Source: CALFXN01 sp937957815 (GTDB lineage Bacteria > Synergistota > Synergistia > Synergistales > Aminobacteriaceae). Taken from it: a stretch of DNA of 51,423 bases. The stretch spans positions 1 through 51,423 of the forward strand of contig DAIQNX010000021.1 in NCBI GenBank assembly GCA_036788195.1, in the 5' to 3' direction. The position numbers were made by a program, and so were the translations under genes. The notes beneath the pieces are model-generated. The model worked only from the letters and a program-made list of their open reading frames with translations. It was not told where the DNA came from and ran no database searches. Positions 30,927 through 39,624 of this stretch are shown in pieces (positions within the stretch are counted from its first letter, which is position 1; each line of letters opens with the position of its first letter).

Positions 30927-32105
30927 CTACAGGAACTTGACGAAGAACCCTGCGATCACGATGGAAACGGTCGTGACCGACGCGAGTCCGGCGACGACGT
31001 AGGCGGGCATGATCTTCTTGAGGATGGCCGCGCGTTCCCCCTCGTTCTGTGCGGCGGCCGTCGCGATCTCGTTGGCGATCAGATAGGTCGCCGGGAAGCC
31101 GAGGAGCTGTCCCATCGCGATGCCGACCGAGAGGTTCCGCGACCCGATGAACTTCCACGTCGGAAGAAGGTACATGAAGATGATCGTTCCGACGAGGACG
31201 GCTGCGAAGATGACGATCGTCTGCCAGGAAAGCGTCACGAGATCCGCGACCTTTATTTTCGCCAGGGACGGAATGATCGCGGCGAAGACGGCCATGTTCA
31301 GGAGTCCGGACGCCTTACCCTTGTCCAGAATGCGCTCCGGAACGATGCCGAGCTGCGCGACGGTCGCTCCTGCCAGCAGCGCCCAGATCGAATAGTTGAC
31401 GCCGGTCTTCTTCTGGAGCTCCATTGAAAGCCACGCGAAAAGTCCCGTAACGGCGAGGCACGTGAAATTCGTGTAATACTTGTCGAGATCGTTTCTCTGG
31501 AGGAATGACTGCCGGACGGGAGAAGCCGGTGTGTCGGCTTTCGCTGCGCTCTGCGCGGGCGCTCCGCCCGTCGCGCGGTATTCCCTGAGGATGATTTCCG
31601 CCTCCCTGAGGCCGAAGAACGAGGCCGGCGGCGTCCCCACGAACTTCTGGACCGCGTAGACGATCGCGCCGAGAGCCGCCGCGAGCGTCAGTCCCTTTTG
31701 CATCGCCGCTTCGGTCATGATCTGCGTCGCGATGATTCCGCCGTTGACGATCGGGATGCTTACGATCGCGGCGTCCTTCCCGATGAGCGGAATGACCGCG
31801 ATGATCGATACGACGGCGACGAGCATCGCGAAGAGCGACATGACGACGGTTTTCCACTCGCGGCGGAGCTCGTCGAGATTGATCATCGTTCCCATATGGA
31901 AGATGATGAACCCGGACGCCCACTTCGCGATCTGCGAGAGGCCCGCCTTGTCGATGACGTCGGGCGGGAAGAAGCCGGTCAGGAAACCGACGAGAAAGAG
32001 CAGAAGCGCGACGAAAACCGATGAAAGCTTCGCCTTTGTCGCAACGCCGAGAATGTCGCCGATTGCGAAGACAGCAAGGCACAGGAACAGAAGATACAGG
32101 TTCAC
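30927..32105 (-). CDS. GltS-like sodium/glutamate-type symporter
   Basis: The 392-residue membrane protein has about ten helices and two similar halves, as in the glutamate:Na+ symporter group. Notable segments are VALLLFLVGFLTGFFPP, GGIIATQIMTEAAMQKGL in the first half and LSVGIAMGQLLGFPATYLIA in the second. A soluble loop at about 175-205 (APAQSAAKADTPASPVRQSF) joins the halves. The substrate is probably an acidic amino acid or related carboxylate. It stands alone on the minus strand, divergent from the FCD regulator at 32765, which may also control it. Confidence 0.75.
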   Translation of the reverse strand: MNLYLLFLCLAVFAIGDILGVATKAKLSSVFVALLLFLVGFLTGFFPPDVIDKAGLSQIAKWASGFIIFHMGTMINLDELRREWKTVVMSLFAMLVAVVSIIAVIPLIGKDAAIVSIPIVNGGIIATQIMTEAAMQKGLTLAAALGAIVYAVQKFVGTPPASFFGLREAEIILREYRATGGAPAQSAAKADTPASPVRQSFLQRNDLDKYYTNFTCLAVTGLFAWLSMELQKKTGVNYSIWALLAGATVAQLGIVPERILDKGKASGLLNMAVFAAIIPSLAKIKVADLVTLSWQTIVIFAAVLVGTIIFMYLLPTWKFIGSRNLSVGIAMGQLLGFPATYLIANEIATAAAQNEGERAAILKKIMPAYVVAGLASVTTVSIVIAGFFVKFL

Positions 32106-32688
32106 ACGGAACTCCCCCTTTCAATCTCTGACGGTATGCTTCTCTTCGGTACCGCTCCCTTCCGCCCTCCCTTCCCGAAAAAGCTTTTCCCGCATTCCGC
32201 GAGTGTGCGACATCGCATCCGGCGTTGTTTCGATCGTAATGATCAATTTCGGTGCCTAAAAACGACGAATGTATGATGGTTCTGCGCAAATTTGTTGTTA
32301 TGTTTGAGCATAGCGCCTTGTATAACTACGAAGCGTTTATGGTGATATACCACAGAGTCCATCCTTTGTAAACAAGAAAAAAATACCGCCCATACATAAG
32401 ATGGGAAAACGCGTTCCATTCCATCGTCCTTCAGACTGAAGTACGAGAGTTCGGACAGGAGTGGAGCGAATTCGTTCCACATGAAGGGGGTGCGGACAAA
32501 GTCTCGTTTCGAGCGTCTCTGACCGATAGTTCCCGTGCGTTCCTGTCAGGGGAAGTGTAATTGTCGTTGACCAGTCGTACCGCAGTCATCCGCCATTGTG
32601 GAGCGGAAGCATTCCGTCCCGGGATATGGCATGATATTTTCCGATACGACGTTGGTGCTGTCCGATCGCGGATCATGAACAGTCTCGC
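32106..32688. other. Intergenic region, no gene seen
   Basis: About 580 nt separate the divergent GltS-like and FCD-regulator genes. The part at 32260-32400 is AT-rich and is the likely promoter region for the minus-strand carrier. Open frames here lack ribosome sites and protein-like composition. No RNA gene was recognised. Confidence 0.5.
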
Positions 32689-32716
32689 TTGACTCCGGTC
32701 GGAAAAAATCTATAAT
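32689..32716 (+). promoter_or_regulatory. Sigma-70-type promoter of the FCD regulator gene
   Basis: TTGACT (32689-32694) and TATAAT (32711-32716) are 16 nt apart, and the regulator start is about 49 nt further on. This is one of the clearest promoters in the window. Confidence 0.8.
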
Positions 32717-32723
32717 AGTCATG

Positions 32724-32750
32724 TCGCTACTCATCGTTGATGAGCAGCGA
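32724..32750. promoter_or_regulatory. 12-bp palindrome over the transcription start (probable operator)
   Basis: TCGCTACTCATC and GATGAGCAGCGA (one mismatch, 3-nt centre) start 8 nt after the -10 box, so a bound protein would block transcription. Autoregulation by the protein encoded just downstream is the simplest reading. Confidence 0.7.
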
Positions 32751-32764
32751 TGGGGGAGGGGCAC

Positions 32765-33484
32765 ATGGGATCGAGCAAGGTTGAATGTCTGGTGCTTTCG
32801 TTTCTTTCCGTCGCGGGTGAACCGCAGGGTGCGGGCGTGATCCGGGAATATCTCGGCGGGCATGGATTCCGGCTCGGCGAGGCGACGGTCGGACGGATTC
32901 TGAAGCAGCTGGATAACGAAGGGCTCGTCGAACGAATCGGCTTTCAGGGACGGGTCCTCTCGGACGCGGGGCGGGAGCATCTCGAACGCCTTCTGTCGGT
33001 GCAGGAGAAGAAGGAGTCGCTCCGGAACTTCGGGCAGTTCCTCTTCACCGACGAGGGGACGCACGTCCGCGACATTCTCGTGGCGCGGCGCGCCCTGGAA
33101 TCGGAGGCCGCGGCGCTTGCGGCGGAACACGCGACGGACGAGGACCTCGCGTCGATGGAGCGTGCCCTGCGCGAGATGGAAAACCTCCTTGCGTCGAACA
33201 GGAGCATGGCCGTCACGGACATCAGGTTTCACGAGGCGATCTCGAAGGCATCGAAGAATCCGATCATCGAGACGGCCCTGAGGGTGATCCGGCACGGCGG
33301 ACAGGACTCGTCGATCGTCGAGAAGCTGCGGAACACCGCCGGAAGCGTCATCGGAAAAGACCACAGGGAGATCCTGGAAGCGATATGCGCGAGGGATTCC
33401 GCGAAGGCCAGGATGGCGATGACGAACCATCTGAACAACATTCTCGGCGATCTCGAGTATGTCGAGAAGAACCTGAAGAGGTAG
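32765..33484 (+). CDS. Transcriptional regulator with NrpR-like winged helix and FCD domain
   Basis: The 239-residue protein begins with a winged helix (CLVLSFLSVAGEPQGAGVIR then EATVGRILKQLDNEGLVERI) like the HTH_12/RNase-R-type helix of NrpR rather than a GntR helix. Residues about 90-235 form an FCD ligand domain (VARRALESEAAALAAEHATD, the conserved DIRFHEAI and KDHREILEAI). FCD domains are normally attached to GntR helices, so this pairing is less common. GGGGGAGGGG precedes ATG 32765. Its promoter carries a palindromic operator. It probably controls the TAXI-TRAP catabolic genes downstream. Confidence 0.85.
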   Translation: MGSSKVECLVLSFLSVAGEPQGAGVIREYLGGHGFRLGEATVGRILKQLDNEGLVERIGFQGRVLSDAGREHLERLLSVQEKKESLRNFGQFLFTDEGTHVRDILVARRALESEAAALAAEHATDEDLASMERALREMENLLASNRSMAVTDIRFHEAISKASKNPIIETALRVIRHGGQDSSIVEKLRNTAGSVIGKDHREILEAICARDSAKARMAMTNHLNNILGDLEYVEKNLKR

Positions 33485-33584
33485 CCGCGCGGGGACCTGA
33501 ACGCCGTTTCACCTCCCGGAGCGGTTTTGCCCATGAGCGAGTGCGTCTGCACCAGTCATACACCATATCGAGGAGGGGTAGAAG

Positions 33585-34589
33585 TTGAGAAAGCTGTGCG
33601 GAATGGCGTTCGGCGTGTTCCTGGTCGTGTCGATGCTCCTGTTTGCGGGTCCGGCGTGCGTCGTCGGAGAATGCGCGGAGACGACGTACCTCAAGATCGC
33701 CACGGGGACTGTCGGGGGGACGTGGTTTTCGGGCGGCTCGGTACTTGCGAGCATCCTGACGGAGAAGATCGAGGGCGTCCGGGCGTCGCCGACGATCGGC
33801 GGCGGCGTGAGCAACTGCCGCGATATCGACGCGAACCGCGCCCAGATAGGGTATTCGTACAGCGGCACGGCGCTCGACGCGTGGGAGGGACGTCCTCCGT
33901 TCGAGAAGCCCTGCCGGAATCTGCGGTACATCGGCAACCAGTATATCGAGCCGTTCCATATCGTGTTTCTCGCGTCCAAGGGGTACAAGACCATCGATGA
34001 TCTCAAGGGCAAGCGCTTCAGCCCCGGCAAGGAAGGCTTCACGGGGAAGATTATCTTCGACAGGCTTCTCGTCGAATCCAACCTCAAGTACGATGACTTC
34101 GGCAAGGTGACGCTCGTCGGGTTCCCGGACGGCGCTCTCCTGATGAAGGACGACCACATCGATTTCTACGCGCTGCTCACGATGCCTCCCAATTCGGCGT
34201 TCATGGACGTCGACACGTTTTCTCCCGTCGAGATCATGCAGCTGCCGCAGGATCTCCTCGACCGGATGGCTGCGAAATACGGGATGGAAAAGTGGGTGAT
34301 CCCAGCCGGAGCCTACAAGGGTGTGACGAAGGACATCGCGACGGTGGGCTATAGCGGCGGATTCTACTGCAACAAGGATGTTCCGGAAGAACTCGTCTAC
34401 AACATCACGAAGGCGCTCTGGGAGAACGTGGAGCGTTTCGTCGAAGTCGCCCCCGCATCCTTCAAGGGCCAGATCAAAATCGAGAACGCGCTTCGGGGCA
34501 CGGTCGTTCCGCTCCATCCCGGCGCGCTGAAGTTCTACAAAGAGAAGGGATTCACGATTCCGAAGGCCGGAGAGGCTCCCGCGAAATAG
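33585..34589 (+). CDS. TAXI-family TRAP solute-binding protein
   Basis: The 334-residue protein has a signal peptide (MAFGVFLVVSMLLFAGPACV) and the TAXI hallmark LKIATGTVGGTWFSGGSVLA, followed by NRAQIGYSYSGTALDAWEG and DLKGKRFSPGKEG. It catches the solute for the fused permease encoded next. TTG 33585 is the likely start because GAGGAGGGG lies 6-7 nt upstream; ATG 33603 is the alternative. TAXI ligands are often glutamate-like or other organic acids. The downstream enzymes point to an amino acid or amino-sugar acid (inference). Confidence 0.9.
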   Translation: MRKLCGMAFGVFLVVSMLLFAGPACVVGECAETTYLKIATGTVGGTWFSGGSVLASILTEKIEGVRASPTIGGGVSNCRDIDANRAQIGYSYSGTALDAWEGRPPFEKPCRNLRYIGNQYIEPFHIVFLASKGYKTIDDLKGKRFSPGKEGFTGKIIFDRLLVESNLKYDDFGKVTLVGFPDGALLMKDDHIDFYALLTMPPNSAFMDVDTFSPVEIMQLPQDLLDRMAAKYGMEKWVIPAGAYKGVTKDIATVGYSGGFYCNKDVPEELVYNITKALWENVERFVEVAPASFKGQIKIENALRGTVVPLHPGALKFYKEKGFTIPKAGEAPAK

Positions 34590-34788
34590 GAAACCGGCAC
34601 TGCCGGATGGACCGTGCGGCCGTCTTTCCCCCTGTCGCGACCGCACGGTTTCCGACCGGCTCCGCGCGTGCTCCGCAGATCGATCCGCATCGCGCGATAT
34701 TCCCCGGAGAAGAGACCGCGTTACGGGAAAAGCGATGGCGCGTGCTCCACATGCGCCGGACGCAGGAAAACACATTTTGGAGGGCATG

Positions 34789-36741
34789 ATGTCATTCAAA
34801 AGAGATATTATCGGATTGCGTGATGACGAGACGCTCGCCGGAGTCATCAGGGAGAACGGCTTTCTGGCGACCGCCGTGACCGTCCTTGCGGTCGCTCTCG
34901 CGCTCTTTCATCTCGTCACGTCGTATTCGGGCCAGCTCGAGGCGTTCCGCCACAGAACCGTCCATCTGATGATGGTGCTGATCGTCCTCTTCCTCGCTTC
35001 GATGGAGCAGCGGTACTCGAAGGAGCAGCCTTCCGCGAAGAGAGCCGTATGCCTTCTGGTCGACGCGGCGTTCGCGATTCTCTCCGCCGTCGTCCTGATC
35101 TACACGTTCGCGAACAGCACCGAGATTCCGCTCCGTGCCGGCAGCCCCACGACGACGGATCTGTTCATGGGGACCGTTCTTCTGTTTCTCGTCATCGAAG
35201 CGTCGAGACGCCACGTCGGAATGAGCATCGTCGTGGTCACGGTCTTCTTTCTGATCTACGTGTACGCCGGGCCGTGGTTCCCGGGCTTCCTGAATCACGC
35301 GCCGTTTTCGGTCGGCGAAATCATCAACATCCAGTACCTCGATCTCGAGGGTGTCTGGGGATCTCCGGTCGCGGCCGCGGCCGGGTTCGTCATCGTCTTT
35401 CTGATCTTCGCGGGACTCCTCATGGAAACGGGGGTTCTCGACGTCTTCATGAACTTCACGATGAAGCTCGTCGGAAAGTCGACGGGCGGACCGGCGAAGG
35501 TCGCCGTCATTTCGAGCGGCCTCGTCGGCATGGTGAACGGAACGGCCGTCGGCAACGCGCTTCTGGTCGGTCAGGTGTCCATCCCGCTCATGAAGAAGCT
35601 GGGGTACAGGCCGCAATTCGCGGCCGCCGTCGAGGCCACGTCGTCGACGGGCGGGCAGGTGATGCCGCCGATCATGGGGTCGGCCGCGTTCATCATCGCG
35701 ATGGTCCTCGGAATTTCATACGGCGCCGTCTGCAAGGCTGCCGTGGTTCCGGCCGTTCTCTGGTTCTTCTCGATCTATTGCATCGTCCACCTCGAGGCGA
35801 GGAAGCACGGCCTCATGAGGCTCTCGGACGAGGACATGAAGGCGCTGCCGTCGTGGAGATCGCTCGCGTCCAAAAGCTACCTCATTCTGCCGCTCTTCGT
35901 CCTCATCTACCTCATGCTCGCGGGGGCGAGCGAGGTCAAGGCCGGTTTCTGGGGCGTCGTGTCGCTGCTCGCGGCGAGTATGCTCGGGCGGGACACTCGT
36001 TTCACGCTGCGGACGCTGGTGAAAGGCCTCAACAACGCGGTCCGCATGACGTTCTCGGTCACGACCGCGTGCGCGTGCGCCGGGATCATCGTCGGGTGCG
36101 TCATGCAATCGGGTCTGGGGTACACGCTCAGCACGTCGCTGATCAACGTCGCCGGGGGCAGGATGTCGATTCTCCTGCCGCTCGTGATGATCACGGCGCT
36201 CATTCTCGGAACGGGAATGATGACGGTGGGCGTCTACATCATCGTCTCCGTCCTGCTCGTTCCGGCGATGACCGCGATGGGACTCCACGTTCTCGCGTGC
36301 CATCTGTTCGCGTTCTACTTCGGCATCCTCTGCAACATCACGCCGCCCGTCGCCACCGCGACCTACGGGGCCGCGGGGCTTGCGGGGTCGAATCCGTGGG
36401 ATACGGGCGTCGAGGCGTTCAAGATGGCGATCCCGATTCTCGCCGTTCCCTATATCTTCATCTTCCAGCCCGGCCTGCTGCTCGAGGGGTCGCCCGTGGA
36501 AATCCTCGGCACGATTGCGTTCGCGTTCGTCGCGGTCTTCTCTCTCGACGTCTTCGTCACGGGGTACCTCTTCCGGCGCGTGACGATTCCCGAACGGCTG
36601 CTCTTCTTCGTGGCCTCGATGCTGTGCTGTCATCCGGCCCTGCATACGTCGCTTGTCGGAGCGGGAATATTCGCGGTCCTCTGGGTCGTCCAGCGGATGT
36701 CGCGCGCGACTCTCCCGGAAGAACAAAAAGGAGGGGCATGA
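34789..36741 (+). CDS. TRAP transporter fused permease (DctQM fusion)
   Basis: About 650 residues. The N-terminal part has the DctQ-like helices (TAVTVLAVALALFHLVTSY; HLMMVLIVLFLASM; AAFAILSAVVLIYTFANS). The remainder is a DctM-like domain with SSGLVGMVNGTAVGNALLVG, EATSSTGGQVMPPIMGSAAF and NITPPVATATYGAAGLAG. Fused QM permeases go with TAXI binding proteins. Two adjacent ATGs (34786, 34789) follow GGAGGG; the second is better spaced. The RidA start is one base after its stop, so the operon is tightly coupled. Confidence 0.92.
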   Translation: MSFKRDIIGLRDDETLAGVIRENGFLATAVTVLAVALALFHLVTSYSGQLEAFRHRTVHLMMVLIVLFLASMEQRYSKEQPSAKRAVCLLVDAAFAILSAVVLIYTFANSTEIPLRAGSPTTTDLFMGTVLLFLVIEASRRHVGMSIVVVTVFFLIYVYAGPWFPGFLNHAPFSVGEIINIQYLDLEGVWGSPVAAAAGFVIVFLIFAGLLMETGVLDVFMNFTMKLVGKSTGGPAKVAVISSGLVGMVNGTAVGNALLVGQVSIPLMKKLGYRPQFAAAVEATSSTGGQVMPPIMGSAAFIIAMVLGISYGAVCKAAVVPAVLWFFSIYCIVHLEARKHGLMRLSDEDMKALPSWRSLASKSYLILPLFVLIYLMLAGASEVKAGFWGVVSLLAASMLGRDTRFTLRTLVKGLNNAVRMTFSVTTACACAGIIVGCVMQSGLGYTLSTSLINVAGGRMSILLPLVMITALILGTGMMTVGVYIIVSVLLVPAMTAMGLHVLACHLFAFYFGILCNITPPVATATYGAAGLAGSNPWDTGVEAFKMAIPILAVPYIFIFQPGLLLEGSPVEILGTIAFAFVAVFSLDVFVTGYLFRRVTIPERLLFFVASMLCCHPALHTSLVGAGIFAVLWVVQRMSRATLPEEQKGGA

Positions 36742-36742
36742 C

Positions 36743-37213
36743 ATGACCATCGAAGAAAAACTCGCCGCCCTGGGGCTCGAACTGCCGCAGGCGCCGGCTC
36801 CGGCCGGGGCGTACATTCCAGTCCGCGTCGTCGGGAATCTCGCGTTCACGGCCGGGCAGACGGCCTATATCAACGGCGAGCGGCGCTACCTCGGGAAGGT
36901 CGGGGGGAATCTCTCGCTCGAGCAGGGAGCGCTCTCGGCCCGGGACGCGTGTCTCAACTGCCTCGCGGCGCTCAGGGCGGAGCTCGGAAGCCTCGACCGG
37001 ATCCGCAGGATCGTCCGGCTCGTCGGCTACGTCAACAGCGCCCCGGGATTCACGCAGCAGCCGCAGGTCGTCAACGGAGCGTCGGATCTTCTCGTGCGGC
37101 TCTGGGGCGACGACGGACGGCATGTCCGCTCCGCCTCCGGGGTCGCGGAGCTTCCGGTGAACACGTCGGTCGAGATCGACATGATCGTCGAGATCGATAC
37201 GGCGAACCGCTGA
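36743..37213 (+). CDS. RidA/YjgF family enamine/imine deaminase
   Basis: A 156-residue RidA-type protein, slightly long because of an N-terminal extension (MTIEEKLAALGLELPQAPAP). Core features: VRVVGNLAFTAGQTAYINGE, a long helix (ARDACLNCLAALRAELGSLD) and a C-terminal strand that lacks the usual RVEIEA ending (VEIDMIVEIDTANR). RidA proteins hydrolyse reactive imines released by PLP enzymes, which suits the two PLP enzymes encoded downstream. It starts one base after the permease stop, with GGAGGGG upstream. Confidence 0.85.
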   Translation: MTIEEKLAALGLELPQAPAPAGAYIPVRVVGNLAFTAGQTAYINGERRYLGKVGGNLSLEQGALSARDACLNCLAALRAELGSLDRIRRIVRLVGYVNSAPGFTQQPQVVNGASDLLVRLWGDDGRHVRSASGVAELPVNTSVEIDMIVEIDTANR

Positions 37214-37261
37214 TTCCGATGGATTCACATCACACGACACCACGACAAGGAGATGCGTAGC

Positions 37262-38179
37262 GTGTTTCGACCCACAGGTTCCTGGGTCGCGATGCCGACG
37301 CCGTTCAGGGCCGACAACGCGATCGATTACGACGGTTTTCAGGTTCTCATCGAGAGGCAGATCCGCTACGGAACATCGGAGCTCTTCGTCCTCGGATCGT
37401 GCGGAGAGATCAGCCTTCTGACGGTCGAGGAGAAGAAGGAGATCGTCCGGCGGGTTATCCGGATGACGAAGGGGAGAATCCCCGTGTTCTTCAACGCGTC
37501 GTCCAACACGACGGAAGGCAGCGTCGAGTTCGCGAAATACGTCGAGGGCGAAGGCGGCGACGGCGTCGTCTTCACGGTTCCCCCGTACGTCCTCATCCCG
37601 CAGGACGCGGTGTACGAGCACCTCGACACCTGCATGAAAGCCGTCAGGATCCCCTGCGGCATCTACAACAACCCGTCGCGGCTCGGCGTCCAGGTGGAGC
37701 CGCAGACCATCGCGCGCCTTTCCGCGAACAACCCGAACTTCATCGTCGACAAGGAAGCGATGCCGCACGTCAAACAGCTCGTCCAGGTCAAACGTCTCTG
37801 CGGCGACAGGCTCAACATCCTCTGCTGCGACTACCCGAACTATTCCATCGTGATCCCGACGCTCGCCGTCGGAGGAAACGGGACGGCGAACATCGGAGGC
37901 AACATCATTCCGGAGGAGGTCGCGCGTTTTTCGCGCCCGTGGGCGAACATGCAGATCATGGAAGAGTGCCGCGAAACCTATTTCAGATACTATCCGCTGC
38001 TGCAGGCCCTCTACCAGCTGTCCAACCCGATCGTCATCAAGGCGGCCCTTCGGATCCTCGGCCTGCCGGGCGGGCATCTGCGACGGCCCTACCTCGACTT
38101 CGCCGGACCGAAGTTCGACGAACTCGGGAATCTGATGCGGGAGATGGGCGTCGTCGAGAAATACGGCGCCACCGCGTAA
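37262..38179 (+). CDS. DapA/NanA-superfamily aldolase or hydratase
   Basis: The 305-residue TIM-barrel protein of the dihydrodipicolinate-synthase superfamily keeps the Tyr motif GIYNNPSRLG and the Schiff-base Lys in FIVDKEAMPH. The substrate-binding turn GSCGEISLLT replaces the classical GTTGE. Members cleave or hydrate 2-keto acids and keto-sugar acids. GTG 37262 is preferred because AAGGAG is 9 nt upstream; ATG 37253 would sit directly on that site. Biosynthetic DapA is unlikely because the gene sits in an uptake operon with RidA and PLP enzymes. Confidence 0.88.
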   Translation: MFRPTGSWVAMPTPFRADNAIDYDGFQVLIERQIRYGTSELFVLGSCGEISLLTVEEKKEIVRRVIRMTKGRIPVFFNASSNTTEGSVEFAKYVEGEGGDGVVFTVPPYVLIPQDAVYEHLDTCMKAVRIPCGIYNNPSRLGVQVEPQTIARLSANNPNFIVDKEAMPHVKQLVQVKRLCGDRLNILCCDYPNYSIVIPTLAVGGNGTANIGGNIIPEEVARFSRPWANMQIMEECRETYFRYYPLLQALYQLSNPIVIKAALRILGLPGGHLRRPYLDFAGPKFDELGNLMREMGVVEKYGATA

Positions 38180-38185
38180 GCCACC

Positions 38186-39586
38186 GTGAACGGGGCCGGT
38201 TCCGGAAAGCGCCTCGTCGTCATCGGAGGCACGGCGGCGGGGCTGAGCGCGGCGTCGAAGGCGAAGCGGACGCGACCGGATCTCGAGGTCGAGGTGTACG
38301 AGCGGTCGGGATTCGTCAGCTACGGCGCCTGCGGACTTCCGTATTACGTCGGCGGGCTCGTCGCGTCGGAGAACGACCTCGTTTCACTGACGCGGGAGAC
38401 GCTCGAAGGCGAGCGCGGCATCCGGACGTTCATCCGATGCGAGGCGACCGGAATCGACGTCGCGGGCAAAACCGTCGCGGTCGAGAACCTGACCTCGGGA
38501 GAACGCCGCGACGTTGCCTACGATTTCCTCGTTCTCGCGACCGGAGCGTCGCCCGTGATCCCGGAGCTCCCGGGAATCCGTTCGGAGGGAGTGTTCTTCC
38601 TCCGGACGGTCGAGGACGGAATGGCGCTCCGGAGCGCCGTCCGGGCGCCGGGCGCGCGGACGGCGGTTCTCGTCGGCGGCGGATTCATCGGCCTCGAGAT
38701 GGCCGAGCAGTTCGCGCAGAACGGGCTTCGGGTCACGATCGTCGAGGCGCTCCCCATGCCGCTTCCCTTTCTGGGGGACGAGTATTCGGCCATCGTGCGG
38801 AAAGAGCTCGAGGAAAACGGGGTCCGGCTCCTCGCGGGAACGACCGTCGACGGAATCGTGAGCGAGGGCGGGCGGGCGACGGGCGTCCGGGTGCGCGGGG
38901 AGGAGATCCTCGAGGCGGATATCGTGGTCGTCTCGGTCGGGGTCCGGCCGAACTCCGCGCTCGCTGAGAAGGCCGGACTCAGGCTCGGCGTCAGGAACGC
39001 CATCGCCGTCGACGAGACGATGAAGACGTCGAACGATTCGATATGGGCCTGCGGCGACTGCGTCCAGACGGTCAACCTCGTGACGGGGCGTCCGGCCTAC
39101 GTCCCCCTCGGAACGACGGCGAACAAGCAGGGGCGGGTCGCGGGGGCGAACATCGTCGGGGAGCGCGCCGCGTTCAGGGGCGTCCTCGCGTCGCAGGCAA
39201 CGAAGGTGTTCTCCCTGTATGTTGCGTCGACCGGCGTGTCGCCGGAACAGGCGGCGGAGGTTGGGTTCGACGCGGGGGAGACGAAGATCGTCAAGCAGGA
39301 CAGGGCGTCGTACTATCCCGGCGGCAGGGACAATCGCATCAGGCTCGTCTACGACCGGCGGTCGGGCCGGCTCCTCGGGGCGCAGGCCGTGGGGAGCGAG
39401 TCCGTCGCGGGAAGGATCAACGTCTGCGCGACGGCGATCTCGGCGGGGATGACGGTCGGCGAGCTCAACGACGTCGACTTCGTCTACGCCCCTCCCGTCG
39501 CGCCGGTGTACGACCCGATCCTGATCGCGGCCGGGTCGGCGATGAAGGGCGTTCGGCCCGGGGCGACCCCGGCGGACCGGACGTAG
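38186..39586 (+). CDS. FAD/NAD(P)-dependent CoA-disulfide reductase or NADH oxidase-like protein
   Basis: The 466-residue flavoprotein has FAD and NAD motifs (LVVIGGTAAGLSAASKAKRT; TAVLVGGGFIGLEMAEQF), the single redox Cys in SYGACGLPYYVGG, the second FAD motif IWACGDCVQT and the dimer domain ending FVYAPPVAPVYDPILIAA. This pattern covers CoA-disulfide reductases, NADH peroxidase/oxidases and polysulfide reductases; no rhodanese domain is attached. GTG 38186 starts 6 nt after the aldolase stop. In this operon it could deal with disulfides or persulfides if the neighbouring desulfhydrase-like enzyme releases sulfide (inference). Confidence 0.88.
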   Translation: MNGAGSGKRLVVIGGTAAGLSAASKAKRTRPDLEVEVYERSGFVSYGACGLPYYVGGLVASENDLVSLTRETLEGERGIRTFIRCEATGIDVAGKTVAVENLTSGERRDVAYDFLVLATGASPVIPELPGIRSEGVFFLRTVEDGMALRSAVRAPGARTAVLVGGGFIGLEMAEQFAQNGLRVTIVEALPMPLPFLGDEYSAIVRKELEENGVRLLAGTTVDGIVSEGGRATGVRVRGEEILEADIVVVSVGVRPNSALAEKAGLRLGVRNAIAVDETMKTSNDSIWACGDCVQTVNLVTGRPAYVPLGTTANKQGRVAGANIVGERAAFRGVLASQATKVFSLYVASTGVSPEQAAEVGFDAGETKIVKQDRASYYPGGRDNRIRLVYDRRSGRLLGAQAVGSESVAGRINVCATAISAGMTVGELNDVDFVYAPPVAPVYDPILIAAGSAMKGVRPGATPADRT

Positions 39587-39624
39587 CGGAAAATTTTTCG
39601 AGTGTGTCGCATGGGAGTGAGACG

